Of a stretch of 22,789 bases of DNA, positions 1 to 7,723 are shown piece by piece (the first letter of the stretch is position 1; the number at the start of each line of letters is the position of its first letter). Under the pieces are notes generated by a model. That model saw nothing but the letters and a program-made list of their open reading frames with translations, had not been told where the DNA came from and did not search any database. A program made the translations under genes and the position numbers. Origin of the DNA: an uncultured Collinsella sp. (lineage in GTDB: Bacteria; Actinomycetota; Coriobacteriia; Coriobacteriales; Coriobacteriaceae); the NCBI GenBank assembly GCA_900542945.1, contig UQPI01000033.1:1-22789 (forward strand). Direction: 5' to 3'.

Positions 1-23
1 GAGCCGTCGCAAGACTTGAAGAA

Positions 24-55
24 GGGGGAGGCCTCGCGGCCTCCCCCTTTTTTTT
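24..55 (+). terminator. Rho-independent terminator of an upstream gene
   Basis: A perfect 10-bp GC-rich stem (GGGGGAGGCC at 24-33 paired with GGCCTCCCCC at 38-47) closes a TCGC tetraloop and is followed by eight T residues (48-55). It ends transcription of a gene lying outside the window on the left. The region 56-181 after it carries no gene and leads into coaE. Confidence 0.9.
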
Positions 56-122
56 CGTTTTATAGAGAGCTGTAATACAAGAACTCGCCTTCTTTTAGCT
101 TGTCTTACTGTTTGGCTGTATT

Positions 123-153
123 TTGAGTCCTTCTTTTGTATTTGCGCGATAAT
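123..153 (+). promoter_or_regulatory. Possible promoter of the coaE transcription unit
   Basis: TTGAGT (123-128) resembles a -35 box and GATAAT (148-153) a -10 box. The 19-nt spacer is longer than ideal. The position fits, because the pair lies between the upstream terminator and the coaE ribosome site. This is a motif match only. Confidence 0.3.
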
Positions 154-181
154 AACTCCCATTGGCGTTAGGGAGGACTTG

Positions 182-823
182 ATGTTTACCGTTTTTGTCT
201 TGGGCAATATTGCTTCGGGTAAGTCGACTGCCTGCCGCTATCTCGAATCTCATGGCGCCATGCTTATCGATCTGGACGAGCTTGCCAAATCGCTGTATGT
301 GCCAGGCTCCGATATCGTCAATGCCCTCGCGGAAGAATTTGGCTGGGATATTTTGGACGAGGAGGGCGGCGTTCGCCGTAACATCCTCGCTTCTCGAGCT
401 TTTGTTTCTCCTGATGCGGTCGCGAGGCTCAATAGCATTGTGCACCCCGTTCTCATTGAGCAGCTGTCACTGAGGATTCTTGATCCGGTTTGCTGCACGG
501 TTTCGTCCCCCCGTTATCCCTTTGCGGTTGTCGAGGTTTCTGCCCCGACTGGTTTTGAGGATGCTTTTGGCCTGGCTGATGAAATTCTGGTTATCAGCGC
601 TCCTTTAGCAGTTCGTCGCGGGCGTGCTATTCATCGTGGTATGGAGCCCTCTGATTTTGATGCGCGTTCTGCATGCCAACCTGATGAGGCTTCGCTTTGC
701 AATCTCGCTACGACGGTAATCGATAATGCGGCGGGCGACAACTCGCTCTTTGAACAACTGGACGCTTGGCTTGTGCGCCATGGCTTCGGGGATGTAGTGG
801 ATAAGGAGGAGGCCGATGCCTAG
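182..823 (+). CDS. coaE: Dephospho-CoA kinase
   Basis: This 213-residue protein is likely CoaE, which phosphorylates the 3'-hydroxyl of dephospho-CoA with ATP in the last step of coenzyme A synthesis in the cytoplasm. The sequence shows an N-terminal P-loop (GNIASGKST, residues 8-16), the acidic LIDLDELAK segment (about 28-36) and the HPV motif (88-90) where the family usually has HP. The length fits the family (about 200). The ATG at 182 is chosen over the TTG at 179 because GGGAGG (171-176) sits 5 nt before it, while the TTG would be only 2 nt away. The lid region after RRGRAIHRG is fairly divergent, so the call rests mainly on the P-loop, overall layout and length. The stop overlaps the next gene by 8 nt, suggesting coupled translation. 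Confidence 0.87.
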   Translation: MFTVFVLGNIASGKSTACRYLESHGAMLIDLDELAKSLYVPGSDIVNALAEEFGWDILDEEGGVRRNILASRAFVSPDAVARLNSIVHPVLIEQLSLRILDPVCCTVSSPRYPFAVVEVSAPTGFEDAFGLADEILVISAPLAVRRGRAIHRGMEPSDFDARSACQPDEASLCNLATTVIDNAAGDNSLFEQLDAWLVRHGFGDVVDKEEADA

Positions 824-1397
824 GACACGTTTCTTTACGTGGTATCGCGTGGCGCCACTTGCCGTTGTGTTCGTCTTTGGCCTTATTTCGCTCGTCTACT
901 CGTATGCTCCTGCCGCTTTCTTTAGGCCTTTGTATCCGATTGACTACGAGGCGTACGTAAAGCAATCGAGCATTTCGCACAATCTTGATCCGTATCTGGT
1001 GTGTGCTGTCATAAAGTCGGAATCGAATTGGGATCCTGAGGCCGAGTCGAATCAAGGCGCTCGGGGATTAATGCAGCTGATGCCCGAGACTGCCCAGGAT
1101 ATGATTGCCAAAGGTCTTGTCGATGGTAGCGAGTATTCAGCCGACAACCTTAACGATCCCGCTACGAACATCGAGTTTGGCTGCGCGTACCTCTCGTATC
1201 TCTTAACGTATTTCAACGGGTCGACGGATAGCGCTATTGCCGCATATAACGCCGGCATGGGCAATGTGGATGGTTGGGCGCAGCAGAGCACCTCGCTTCA
1301 CAATGCGATTACCTTCCCCGAGACGCAGGCTTATCTGATTCGCGTCAATAATGCCTGGGTTCGCTATAAGACGCTCTATCCCGATCGGTTCGTATAG
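816..1397 (+). CDS. Membrane-anchored lytic transglycosylase (SLT domain)
   Basis: The 193-residue protein has a short basic N-terminus, one hydrophobic segment (about residues 12-30) and an SLT-type lysozyme-like domain. The SLT signatures are present in order: the catalytic glutamate in SESNW (E69), GLMQLMP (84-90) and AYNAG (143-147). Such enzymes cleave the MurNAc-GlcNAc bond of peptidoglycan non-hydrolytically, leaving 1,6-anhydroMurNAc; the membrane segment would place the domain outside the cell. The ATG at 816 is preceded by AAGGAGGAGG (803-812). The gene begins inside the end of coaE (8-nt overlap), so the two are probably co-transcribed. There is no extra cell-wall-binding domain. 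The catalytic family is clear; the physiological role is not. Confidence 0.9.
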   Translation: MPRTRFFTWYRVAPLAVVFVFGLISLVYSYAPAAFFRPLYPIDYEAYVKQSSISHNLDPYLVCAVIKSESNWDPEAESNQGARGLMQLMPETAQDMIAKGLVDGSEYSADNLNDPATNIEFGCAYLSYLLTYFNGSTDSAIAAYNAGMGNVDGWAQQSTSLHNAITFPETQAYLIRVNNAWVRYKTLYPDRFV

Positions 1398-1417
1398 GAC
1401 TAAGCCCACCTCCTGCG

Positions 1418-1423
1418 TATACT
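1418..1423 (+). promoter_or_regulatory. Possible -10 box ahead of uvrB
   Basis: TATACT lies 26 nt before the chosen uvrB start, in the 51-nt gap after the transglycosylase gene. No convincing -35 hexamer is seen at normal spacing. It may be a weak internal promoter, or uvrB may simply be read through from coaE. Confidence 0.25.
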
Positions 1424-1448
1424 GCAGATGTATGAGTTAGGAGTATCC

Positions 1449-3689
1449 ATGGCGGAATTTGAAGTAGAACGCGTTGGTGGTGAACTTAAGCGCTTTGGCG
1501 TTGAGGGCGCTGAGGTGCCGTTTGAAGTCGTTTCTCCCTATGAGCCTGCAGGTTCTCAGCCTAAGGCCATTGAGTCGCTTGTGCAGGGTGTGAGGGACGG
1601 AGATCGCTATCAGGTTTTGCTGGGCGTGACTGGTTCGGGCAAGACCTTCACGATGGCTAAGACTATTGAGGCCCTGGGGAAGCCGACGCTGGTCATGGCT
1701 CCCAATAAAACGCTCGCCGCTCAGCTTGCGAGCGAGCTCAAAGAGTTCTTTCCCAACAACGCCGTGGTCTACTTTGTCTCGTACTACGACTACTATCAGC
1801 CCGAGGCGTATGTGCCGCAAAGCGATACATATATCGAGAAAGACTCCTCGATTAACGAAGAGGTCGAGATGCTGCGACATCAGGCGACCGCATCGCTGCT
1901 CTCTCGACGCGATGTGATCGTTGTCGCATCGGTCTCGTGTATCTATGGCATTGGCTCTCCTGAGGACTATGCGGGTCTGGCTCCAAACGTCGACAAGAAG
2001 GTGCCGCTCGAGCGTGATGACTTTATCCATGCACTTATTGACATTCAATATGATCGCAATGACTATGACCTAGCGCGCGGCACGTTCCGCGTGCGCGGCG
2101 ATGTTGTCGACGTGTATCCGCCTTATGCCGAGCATCCGTTGCGGTTTGAGTTCTTTGGCGACGAGGTTGAGCTTATTGCCGAGATCGATGAGGTTACCGG
2201 TGAGATGCTTCGTGAGTACGAGGCCATCCCCGTATGGCCGGCATCGCACTACGTGACCGAGAAGCCGAAGGTCAAGGCGGCTCTGAAATCAATCAGTGAA
2301 GAGTGCGAGAAGCGTGTGGCCGAGCTCAAGGCGACCGACAAGTTGCTCGAGGCACAGTGTCTGCAGCAGCGCACCGACTATGATCTCGAGATGCTCGAGA
2401 CCATGGGTTTTTGTAACGGTATCGAGAACTACTCGCGTCATCTGGACGGTCGAAAACCGGGCGAGCCGCCGTTTACCCTGATCGATTACTTCCCTAAGGA
2501 CATGCTCTGCATCATCGATGAGAGCCATGTGACGGTGCCGCAGATTCGCGGCATGCACGAAGGTGACCGCTCGCGTAAGGTGACGCTGGTGGAACACGGT
2601 TTTCGCCTTCCTTCGGCACTCGATAATCGCCCGCTTCGTTTCGATGAGTTTGAGGCAAGGATCCCCCAGTTCATCTACGTTTCGGCCACGCCGGGCGACT
2701 ACGAGCTGCGGGGGAGCCAGAACGATGTTGAGCAGATTATTCGTCCGACCGGTCTGCTCGACCCCAAGATTGATGTGCGTCCGGTTCGTGGGCAGATTGA
2801 CGATCTTGAGGACGAGATTCGCGAGCGCGTGGTGCGCAAGGAGCGCGTACTGGTGACCACGCTCACCAAGCGCATGGCCGAGGACCTGACCGACCATCTG
2901 CTTGATGCCGGCATTAAGGTCAATTACATGCACTCCGATACAGCGACGATGGACCGTGTCGAGATCCTGCGAACGCTGCGCGAGGGAAAGATCGATGTTC
3001 TCGTTGGCATCAACCTGCTTCGCGAGGGCTTGGATCTCCCCGAGGTCTCACTGGTGGCAATTCTCGATGCCGATAAGGAAGGCTTCTTGCGCAACCGCCG
3101 TTCGCTGATTCAGACGATTGGCCGCGCGGCCCGTAACGCCGATGGCGAAGTCATCATGTATGCAGACGTTATGACCGATTCGATGAAAGAGGCCATCGAG
3201 GAGACGCAGCGCCGTCGCGAGATTCAGATGGCATATAACGAAGAGCATGGCATTGTGCCCAAGACGGTGCGCAAGGCCATCAACGACATCTCAAGTTTTA
3301 TTGCCGAGGCCGAAAAAACCGTGGGTTCCAAGGGACGCTCGAAGGGCGACTCTCTTGGCCATGGCGCATTCTATACGCCCGATGAGTCGGGCGAGGGTGG
3401 CGTGCCGGAAACGGTGGCGCCCGAGCAGACACTTGCGGAGCAGTTGGAAGAACTGCCGCATGACGAGCTCGTGCGGATCGTCGAAACCATGGAAGAGGAT
3501 ATGCGTAACGCTTCTGCTGCCATGGACTTTGAGGAGGCGGCGCGCCTGCGCGATGCCATCGTTCAGATTCGGGCGATGCTCGAGGGTGCGTCTGAGGACG
3601 AGACGATCGAGCGCTTACGTTCGCAGGCCCGCAAGGGTTCCACGTTCGCATCGGGCAGAAAACGCCAGGGTGCACGGTTTAAGAAATAG
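1449..3689 (+). CDS. uvrB: UvrABC excinuclease subunit B
   Basis: UvrB is the DNA-damage verification helicase of nucleotide excision repair; UvrA loads it and it then recruits UvrC. The 746-residue protein shows Walker A GVTGSGKT (59-66), the damage-probing beta-hairpin starting SYYDYYQPEAY (about 111-132), the DESH Walker B box near nt 2518, helicase motifs V and VI (GINLLREGLDLPEV and QTIGRAARN), and a C-terminal UVR domain (about residues 675-705, DFEEAARLRD) that contacts UvrC. The ATG at 1449 is favoured over the ATG at 1428 because AGGAG (1439-1443) lies 5 nt before it. Family members usually begin near the 'F..SPY.P.GDQP' segment, so this protein carries about 20 extra N-terminal residues and is longer than most (about 660-700). 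A strong terminator follows. Confidence 0.97.
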   Translation: MAEFEVERVGGELKRFGVEGAEVPFEVVSPYEPAGSQPKAIESLVQGVRDGDRYQVLLGVTGSGKTFTMAKTIEALGKPTLVMAPNKTLAAQLASELKEFFPNNAVVYFVSYYDYYQPEAYVPQSDTYIEKDSSINEEVEMLRHQATASLLSRRDVIVVASVSCIYGIGSPEDYAGLAPNVDKKVPLERDDFIHALIDIQYDRNDYDLARGTFRVRGDVVDVYPPYAEHPLRFEFFGDEVELIAEIDEVTGEMLREYEAIPVWPASHYVTEKPKVKAALKSISEECEKRVAELKATDKLLEAQCLQQRTDYDLEMLETMGFCNGIENYSRHLDGRKPGEPPFTLIDYFPKDMLCIIDESHVTVPQIRGMHEGDRSRKVTLVEHGFRLPSALDNRPLRFDEFEARIPQFIYVSATPGDYELRGSQNDVEQIIRPTGLLDPKIDVRPVRGQIDDLEDEIRERVVRKERVLVTTLTKRMAEDLTDHLLDAGIKVNYMHSDTATMDRVEILRTLREGKIDVLVGINLLREGLDLPEVSLVAILDADKEGFLRNRRSLIQTIGRAARNADGEVIMYADVMTDSMKEAIEETQRRREIQMAYNEEHGIVPKTVRKAINDISSFIAEAEKTVGSKGRSKGDSLGHGAFYTPDESGEGGVPETVAPEQTLAEQLEELPHDELVRIVETMEEDMRNASAAMDFEEAARLRDAIVQIRAMLEGASEDETIERLRSQARKGSTFASGRKRQGARFKK

Positions 3690-3692
3690 TGA

Positions 3693-3735
3693 ACAGGCCC
3701 CGAGTTCCCTGTGGAGCTTGGGGCCTGTGTCTTTT
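3693..3735 (+). terminator. Terminator after uvrB, between converging genes
   Basis: A 16-bp stem (3693-3708 with 3713-3728, two G-U pairs, outer arm ACAGGCCCC/GGGGCCTGT) closes a CTGT tetraloop and is followed by GTCTTTT. It starts 3 nt after the uvrB stop. The oxidoreductase gene converges on it from the other strand, 27 nt away. It may also slow minus-strand transcription, although the minus-strand T tract is poor. Confidence 0.85.
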
Positions 3736-3754
3736 GCGCGCTGGAATTCGTGCG

Positions 3755-5395
3755 TTAGAGGTCTGCGATCAGGGCTTCGGCACAACGGATGCCGTCGGTG
3801 GCTGCGCTCATGATGCCGCCGGCATATCCAGCTCCCTCACCACAAGGGTAGAGGCCCGGGGTCGACACGGCATGGCACGTTCGGTCTCGGGTGACAGTGA
3901 CCGGTGAGCTCGAACGAGTCTCCACGCCGGTAAGAACGGCATCGGGGCGGTCGTAGCCGCGTAGCTTTTTTCCGAGTAGGGGAAGTCCCAGGCGGAGCGA
4001 CTCGACGATATGCTGCGGCAGGGCTTCGTCAATTGCCGTCCAGGTCACACCGAGCGGATAGGTGGGCTTTACCTTTCCGGGCGCCTTGCTGGCGCGTCCT
4101 GCGAGGAAATCTCCGACGAGTTGTGCCGGTGCGTTCCAGTTGGAACCGCCCAGGCGATAGGCGGCCGCCTCGCAGGCACGCTGGAGCTCGACGCCGGCGA
4201 GCGGGTCATCGTTGGGAAGGTCCTCAGGCGTGACGTTAACGAGTAAGGCGGCATTTGCATTGCGTCCGTCGCGGGCATTGAGACTGGCGCCGTTGACGCA
4301 CAGGTGGCCCTGCTCGGAAGAGGCGGCGACAACCTGCCCGCCGGGGCACATGCAAAACGAGAACACGCTGCGGCCGTTGGGAAGATGGGCGACGAGCTTG
4401 TAAGGGGCTGCTCCGAGGGCAGGATGTCCCGCCGAGGCTCCGTATTGGACTCGGTCGATGTCGCACTGCGGATGCTCGATGCGAACGCCCATGGCAAAGG
4501 TCTTTTGTGCGAGGGCCACGTTGTGGCCCTTAAGGAGCTCAAAAATATCGCGAGCAGAATGCCCGCAGGCGAGGATGAGGTGCTTTGTCTCGATTGGCTC
4601 GCAAGCGGCGTCTTGGGACGATTGGACATCAATACCGGTGATGGCGCCAGACGCGTCGATGCGAATGTCGACGAGCTTCGTTCGATAACGGACGACACCT
4701 CCGAGCTGCTCGATGCGCTGGGATATAGCGGTGACGACCGTGGGAAGGATGTCGGAGCCAATGTGCGGCTTGGCATCCCACAGAATATCGCGGGGCGCAC
4801 CCGCCTCGACGAAGGTTTCGAGGATAAGGCGATGGGCGGGATTTTTGGTTCCCGTATTGAGCTTGCCGTCCGAGAAGGTCCCCGCGCCGCCCAGGCCAAA
4901 CTGGATATTGCTCTCGGGGTCGAGGATGCGCTCCTTTAGAAAGAGGTCGATCGCCTGCGAGCGGCGAAATGCCGGGTCGCCGCGCTCGATGAGCAAGGGC
5001 TTAAGACCTGCTTCGGCGAGCGTAAGCGCAGCGAAAAGGCCGGCGCATCCGGCGCCGACAACGACAGGGCGTTCTTGAGGCGCGTCGGAGGCGGGGGAGG
5101 GGAATGAAGGCTCATCGTCTTCTATCGCGCGTACGCGCGAGCGGTCACGCTCGACAACGCTGTCGACTGCTTCTCGCTCGAGGTGGGGACTAGTCAGCTC
5201 AACACGAAAGCCCAGGATAAAATGGACGTCTCGTTTTTTGCGAGCGTCGATTGACTTGCGGTGGAGCTCGATGGACTTGATTTCGGAGTCCTTGCAACGT
5301 AGGACGCGCTTGGCGACTCGCTTGCCAACAATGAGACAGGCATTTTCATCGCCGGCTTCATCGAGCGACGCGTTGACTTGGGTGATTTCGATCAT
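3755..5395 (-). CDS. FAD-dependent oxidoreductase, COG2509 type
   Basis: A 546-residue flavoprotein of unknown substrate. After an N-terminal domain of about 105 residues comes a Rossmann FAD-binding motif (VVVGAGCAG, about 111-119, with the acidic end of beta-2 in LLIERGD). Near the C-terminus is a second FAD contact, GEGAGYAGGI (519-528), followed by SAATDGIRCAEAL. This layout matches the COG2509 'FAD-dependent dehydrogenase' family, whose reaction is not established. The ATG at 5395 (read on the minus strand) has AAGGAG 6 nt before it. The open frame extends further upstream, but only through a hairpin region with no ribosome site. It is the last gene of the minus-strand block, 80 nt after the BaiN-type gene. 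Fold and cofactor are well supported; the substrate is unknown. Confidence 0.85.
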   Translation of the reverse strand: MIEITQVNASLDEAGDENACLIVGKRVAKRVLRCKDSEIKSIELHRKSIDARKKRDVHFILGFRVELTSPHLEREAVDSVVERDRSRVRAIEDDEPSFPSPASDAPQERPVVVGAGCAGLFAALTLAEAGLKPLLIERGDPAFRRSQAIDLFLKERILDPESNIQFGLGGAGTFSDGKLNTGTKNPAHRLILETFVEAGAPRDILWDAKPHIGSDILPTVVTAISQRIEQLGGVVRYRTKLVDIRIDASGAITGIDVQSSQDAACEPIETKHLILACGHSARDIFELLKGHNVALAQKTFAMGVRIEHPQCDIDRVQYGASAGHPALGAAPYKLVAHLPNGRSVFSFCMCPGGQVVAASSEQGHLCVNGASLNARDGRNANAALLVNVTPEDLPNDDPLAGVELQRACEAAAYRLGGSNWNAPAQLVGDFLAGRASKAPGKVKPTYPLGVTWTAIDEALPQHIVESLRLGLPLLGKKLRGYDRPDAVLTGVETRSSSPVTVTRDRTCHAVSTPGLYPCGEGAGYAGGIMSAATDGIRCAEALIADL

Positions 5396-5411
5396 CGAGG
5401 TCTCCTTAGAG

Positions 5412-5445
5412 GCAAGAAAGAGGCCGTCCGGTATTCCAGACGGCC
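5412..5445 (-). terminator. Hairpin between the two flavoprotein genes
   Basis: On the minus strand, arms GGCCGTC and GACGGCC (5445-5439 with 5428-5422) plus an inner GG/CC pair form a hairpin followed by the T-rich tail TCTTTCTT. It lies 30 nt after the BaiN-type gene stop and just before the ribosome site of the next gene. It could terminate or attenuate transcription into the COG2509-type gene. Confidence 0.55.
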
Positions 5446-5475
5446 CGAATGCGTTTTTGATTATAGACTGCGCGG

Positions 5476-6747
5476 CTACAGGCTGCTTGCAGCGCGAATG
5501 CCCGAGATCCAGGCCCACGCAAGGTTAAAGCCTCCGCAATCGGCGTCGATGTCGAGCGCTTCACCGCAAACGTAAAGCGGAGCGTCGACAACGCTGCGCG
5601 CGCGTAGGCTGGGTGTTGAGATACTCTTGACAGATACGCCACCACGCGTGACCTGCGCCGAGCGCTCATCGGTCGTCCCCTCGGCAAACAGCTTAAAGTG
5701 CTTGAGGATCGAGACCAGATGGATGACATCGTTGGAGCCTGGATGGCACTGCTCGAACGCTGTGCAGACGACGCGGGAGAGTTGCGGGGCGAGCATGCCG
5801 TCGAGCCAACGGGGATCGCGGGGTGAAAAGCGGCCGAGCAGTTCAACGCGTCGGTTGAGCGTATCGAGCAGCTCGTCTTTGGAGAGGTCGGGGAAAACGT
5901 CGAGCAGGATCGTATCGCCGTGCTGGATACGACGAGAGAGGTTGAAGACAGCGACACCCGAGATACCGAAGGTTCGAAACAGCACTTCACCGTCTTCGTG
6001 CCAGAGCTCATTATGATTGCGGGCGAGCGTCAAGCGGGCACGGACGCGCAGGCCATCCAACGTCTTGAATGCCGCCCGATCGCCAACGACCGTTGCCGAT
6101 ACGGGGCAGAGGATGGGGCGCAGTGAAGTGAGGGGGAGGCTAAACGTATCGGCGATACCGGTGGGGTTGCCGCCCGTGGCGATAATTACGGCATGTGCCT
6201 GCAGGGCCTCGTTCTTGCGAGGGACATCGGCGAGCGCTTTCCGAAGCGAGCGGAGCTCCGATTTTCGGTCGTCGTGCTTTTTTGCCTTGAGTGCCCGCGC
6301 TGGACGGTCTATTTGGAGCGCCCAGCCTTCGGAAGCTTTGTGCGCCGAGGCAACGTTGGCTCCGCAGATTAAGGTGATACCTAGGCGGTCGCAAACGCTG
6401 AGAAGCGCGTCGCGCACCGATTCGGCGCGAAGGGAGCGCGGGTACAGCCGGCCTTCCTCGGAGGTTGTCATGATGCCCAGCGAGGAGAAGAAACCCATAA
6501 GCTCTTGTTCGGGCTGGGGGCCCATGACGGATGTGACGAATGCTGGGTGGTTATACCGCTGAGGATCGATCGATTCGTTGGAGAGGTTGCAGCGGCCGTT
6601 ACCGGTCGCAAGGAGCTTAAGGCCGCAGGCGACATCGCGCTCAACGATGCAGACGCTTTTGCCAGCGCGTGCGGCCGTAATGGCGGCGGCGAGGCCTGAA
6701 GCCCCGCCGCCGATTACCAAGACGTCATAGAGGGCGCTCGCGTTCAC
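5476..6747 (-). CDS. BaiN/HI0933-type NAD(P)/FAD-dependent oxidoreductase
   Basis: A 423-residue flavoprotein of the HI0933/YhiN family (COG2081; named BaiN/RdsA family in some databases). It shows the N-terminal FAD motif VIGGGASGLA (11-20), the family signature ATGNGRCNLSN (47-57), an internal ATGGNP segment and the C-terminal signature CGEALDIDADCGGFNLAWAW (from about 394). Length is typical (about 400-430). Members are soluble flavoproteins, and most have no proven substrate. One clostridial member, BaiN, was proposed to act in bile-acid 7-dehydroxylation, but nothing here supports that role specifically. The start is the GTG at 6747, directly after the mrp stop codon, with GAGG about 5 nt upstream, so translation is probably coupled to mrp. 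Confidence 0.9.
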   Translation of the reverse strand: MNASALYDVLVIGGGASGLAAAITAARAGKSVCIVERDVACGLKLLATGNGRCNLSNESIDPQRYNHPAFVTSVMGPQPEQELMGFFSSLGIMTTSEEGRLYPRSLRAESVRDALLSVCDRLGITLICGANVASAHKASEGWALQIDRPARALKAKKHDDRKSELRSLRKALADVPRKNEALQAHAVIIATGGNPTGIADTFSLPLTSLRPILCPVSATVVGDRAAFKTLDGLRVRARLTLARNHNELWHEDGEVLFRTFGISGVAVFNLSRRIQHGDTILLDVFPDLSKDELLDTLNRRVELLGRFSPRDPRWLDGMLAPQLSRVVCTAFEQCHPGSNDVIHLVSILKHFKLFAEGTTDERSAQVTRGGVSVKSISTPSLRARSVVDAPLYVCGEALDIDADCGGFNLAWAWISGIRAASSL

Positions 6748-7578
6748 TTAGGCCTCGTCGGTCTCGTGCGGGGTAATAGCCTCGACGGCAGAGACTGCCT
6801 TGGGCAACATGCCATCGGGCAGCGCGGTCTCGACCTCGCCCTTATCGCAGGCCTCGGCGAGTGCCGGATTAATGGGAAGCTGGCCCAAGATGTCGAGGTT
6901 ATAGCGCTCTGCGACCTCGGGGAGCTTGCTCTTGCCAAAGACCTCGATCTTCTTGCCGCAGTCGGGGCACTCAATATAGCTCATGTTCTCGACAATGCCC
7001 AGAATGGGGACGTTCATCTTCTCGGCCATGTTGACCGCCTTGGCGACGATCATCGAGACCAGATCCTGCGGGCTCGTGACGATGACGATGCCGTCGACCG
7101 GCAGCGACTGGAAGACGGTGAGCGCGACGTCGCCTGTTCCCGGAGGCATGTCGACCAGCAGGTAGTCGATGGGGCCCCACGAGGTCTCGCTCCAGAACTG
7201 CCTAATGGCGCCTGCGATGACCGGACCGCGCCAAAGGACGGGGTCGGTCTCGTTTTGGAGCAGCAGGTTGGAGCTCATGACCTTGACGCCGTGCTCGGAG
7301 ATTTCGGGCAGCATAAGGTTGCCAAGGGCATGGACGTGGCGTCCACTCATACCGAACATCTTGGGGATAGAGGGACCGGTGATGTCGGCATCGAGGACGC
7401 CGACCTTGTGGCCGTGACGGGCAAGCTCGGTGGCGATGGCACCGGTGACAAATGACTTGCCGACACCGCCCTTGCCGGAAAGCACGGCGATGACGCGCTT
7501 GACCTCGGACAGCGTGTTCTCCTCAAATTGCGACGGCGACGTTTGTCCGCCGGCGGCCTGTGCGTGTTCGCAACCCAT
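6748..7578 (-). CDS. mrp: Mrp/ApbC/NBP35-type iron-sulfur cluster carrier ATPase
   Basis: A 276-residue P-loop ATPase of the Mrp/ApbC/NBP35 class. These homodimeric cytosolic proteins bind a labile 4Fe-4S cluster and pass it to client enzymes. Visible are the deviant Walker A GKGGVGKS (35-42), the switch region LDADITGPS (about 62-70), LVDMPPGTGD (141-150) and the CPDC motif (204-207) that holds the bridging cluster in the dimer. The N-terminus begins MGCEH with one cysteine and lacks the MIP18-like domain of longer Mrp proteins. The ATG at 7578 is chosen because AAAGGAG lies 6 nt upstream on the minus strand; the open frame extends 19 codons further without a ribosome site. The gene is followed with no gap by the BaiN-type flavoprotein gene. 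Confidence 0.93.
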   Translation of the reverse strand: MGCEHAQAAGGQTSPSQFEENTLSEVKRVIAVLSGKGGVGKSFVTGAIATELARHGHKVGVLDADITGPSIPKMFGMSGRHVHALGNLMLPEISEHGVKVMSSNLLLQNETDPVLWRGPVIAGAIRQFWSETSWGPIDYLLVDMPPGTGDVALTVFQSLPVDGIVIVTSPQDLVSMIVAKAVNMAEKMNVPILGIVENMSYIECPDCGKKIEVFGKSKLPEVAERYNLDILGQLPINPALAEACDKGEVETALPDGMLPKAVSAVEAITPHETDEA

Positions 7579-7633
7579 GTATGACTCCTTTGTATATGCT
7601 GGGGCCGGGGCCCCGCGATGTGACACGAGCGTC

Positions 7634-7663
7634 ATTGTACCCTCGTTTGCGAGCGGGGGTCAT
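7634..7663 (-). promoter_or_regulatory. Possible promoter of mrp
   Basis: On the minus strand, ATGACC (7663-7658) and TACAAT (7639-7634) are separated by 18 nt and lie 56 nt before the mrp start codon. TACAAT is a good -10 match and ATGACC a fair -35 (4 of 6). A GC-rich palindromic stretch, GGGGCCGGGGCCCC, at about 7601-7614 would lie in the mRNA leader. Confidence 0.4.
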
Positions 7664-7723
7664 TTGCGATGCGTTTGGGCCGAGCGTGCTTGCAATACGA
7701 TGGGCCCAAGCGAATGGGCGGGC

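Noticed and set aside
1380..1423. Possible LexA box before uvrB
   Set aside because: A CGAAC half-site can be read on the minus strand (1388-1392), but the other half does not match, so it is not a credible operator.
5396..5518. Upstream extension of the COG2509-type protein to 5518
   Set aside because: The extension reads through a hairpin and past a good ribosome site at 5402-5407, and would overlap the end of the preceding gene.
5476..6747. Bile-acid dehydroxylation role for the BaiN-type protein
   Set aside because: The family is broad and common in bacteria without bile-acid metabolism, and no other bai genes are in the window.
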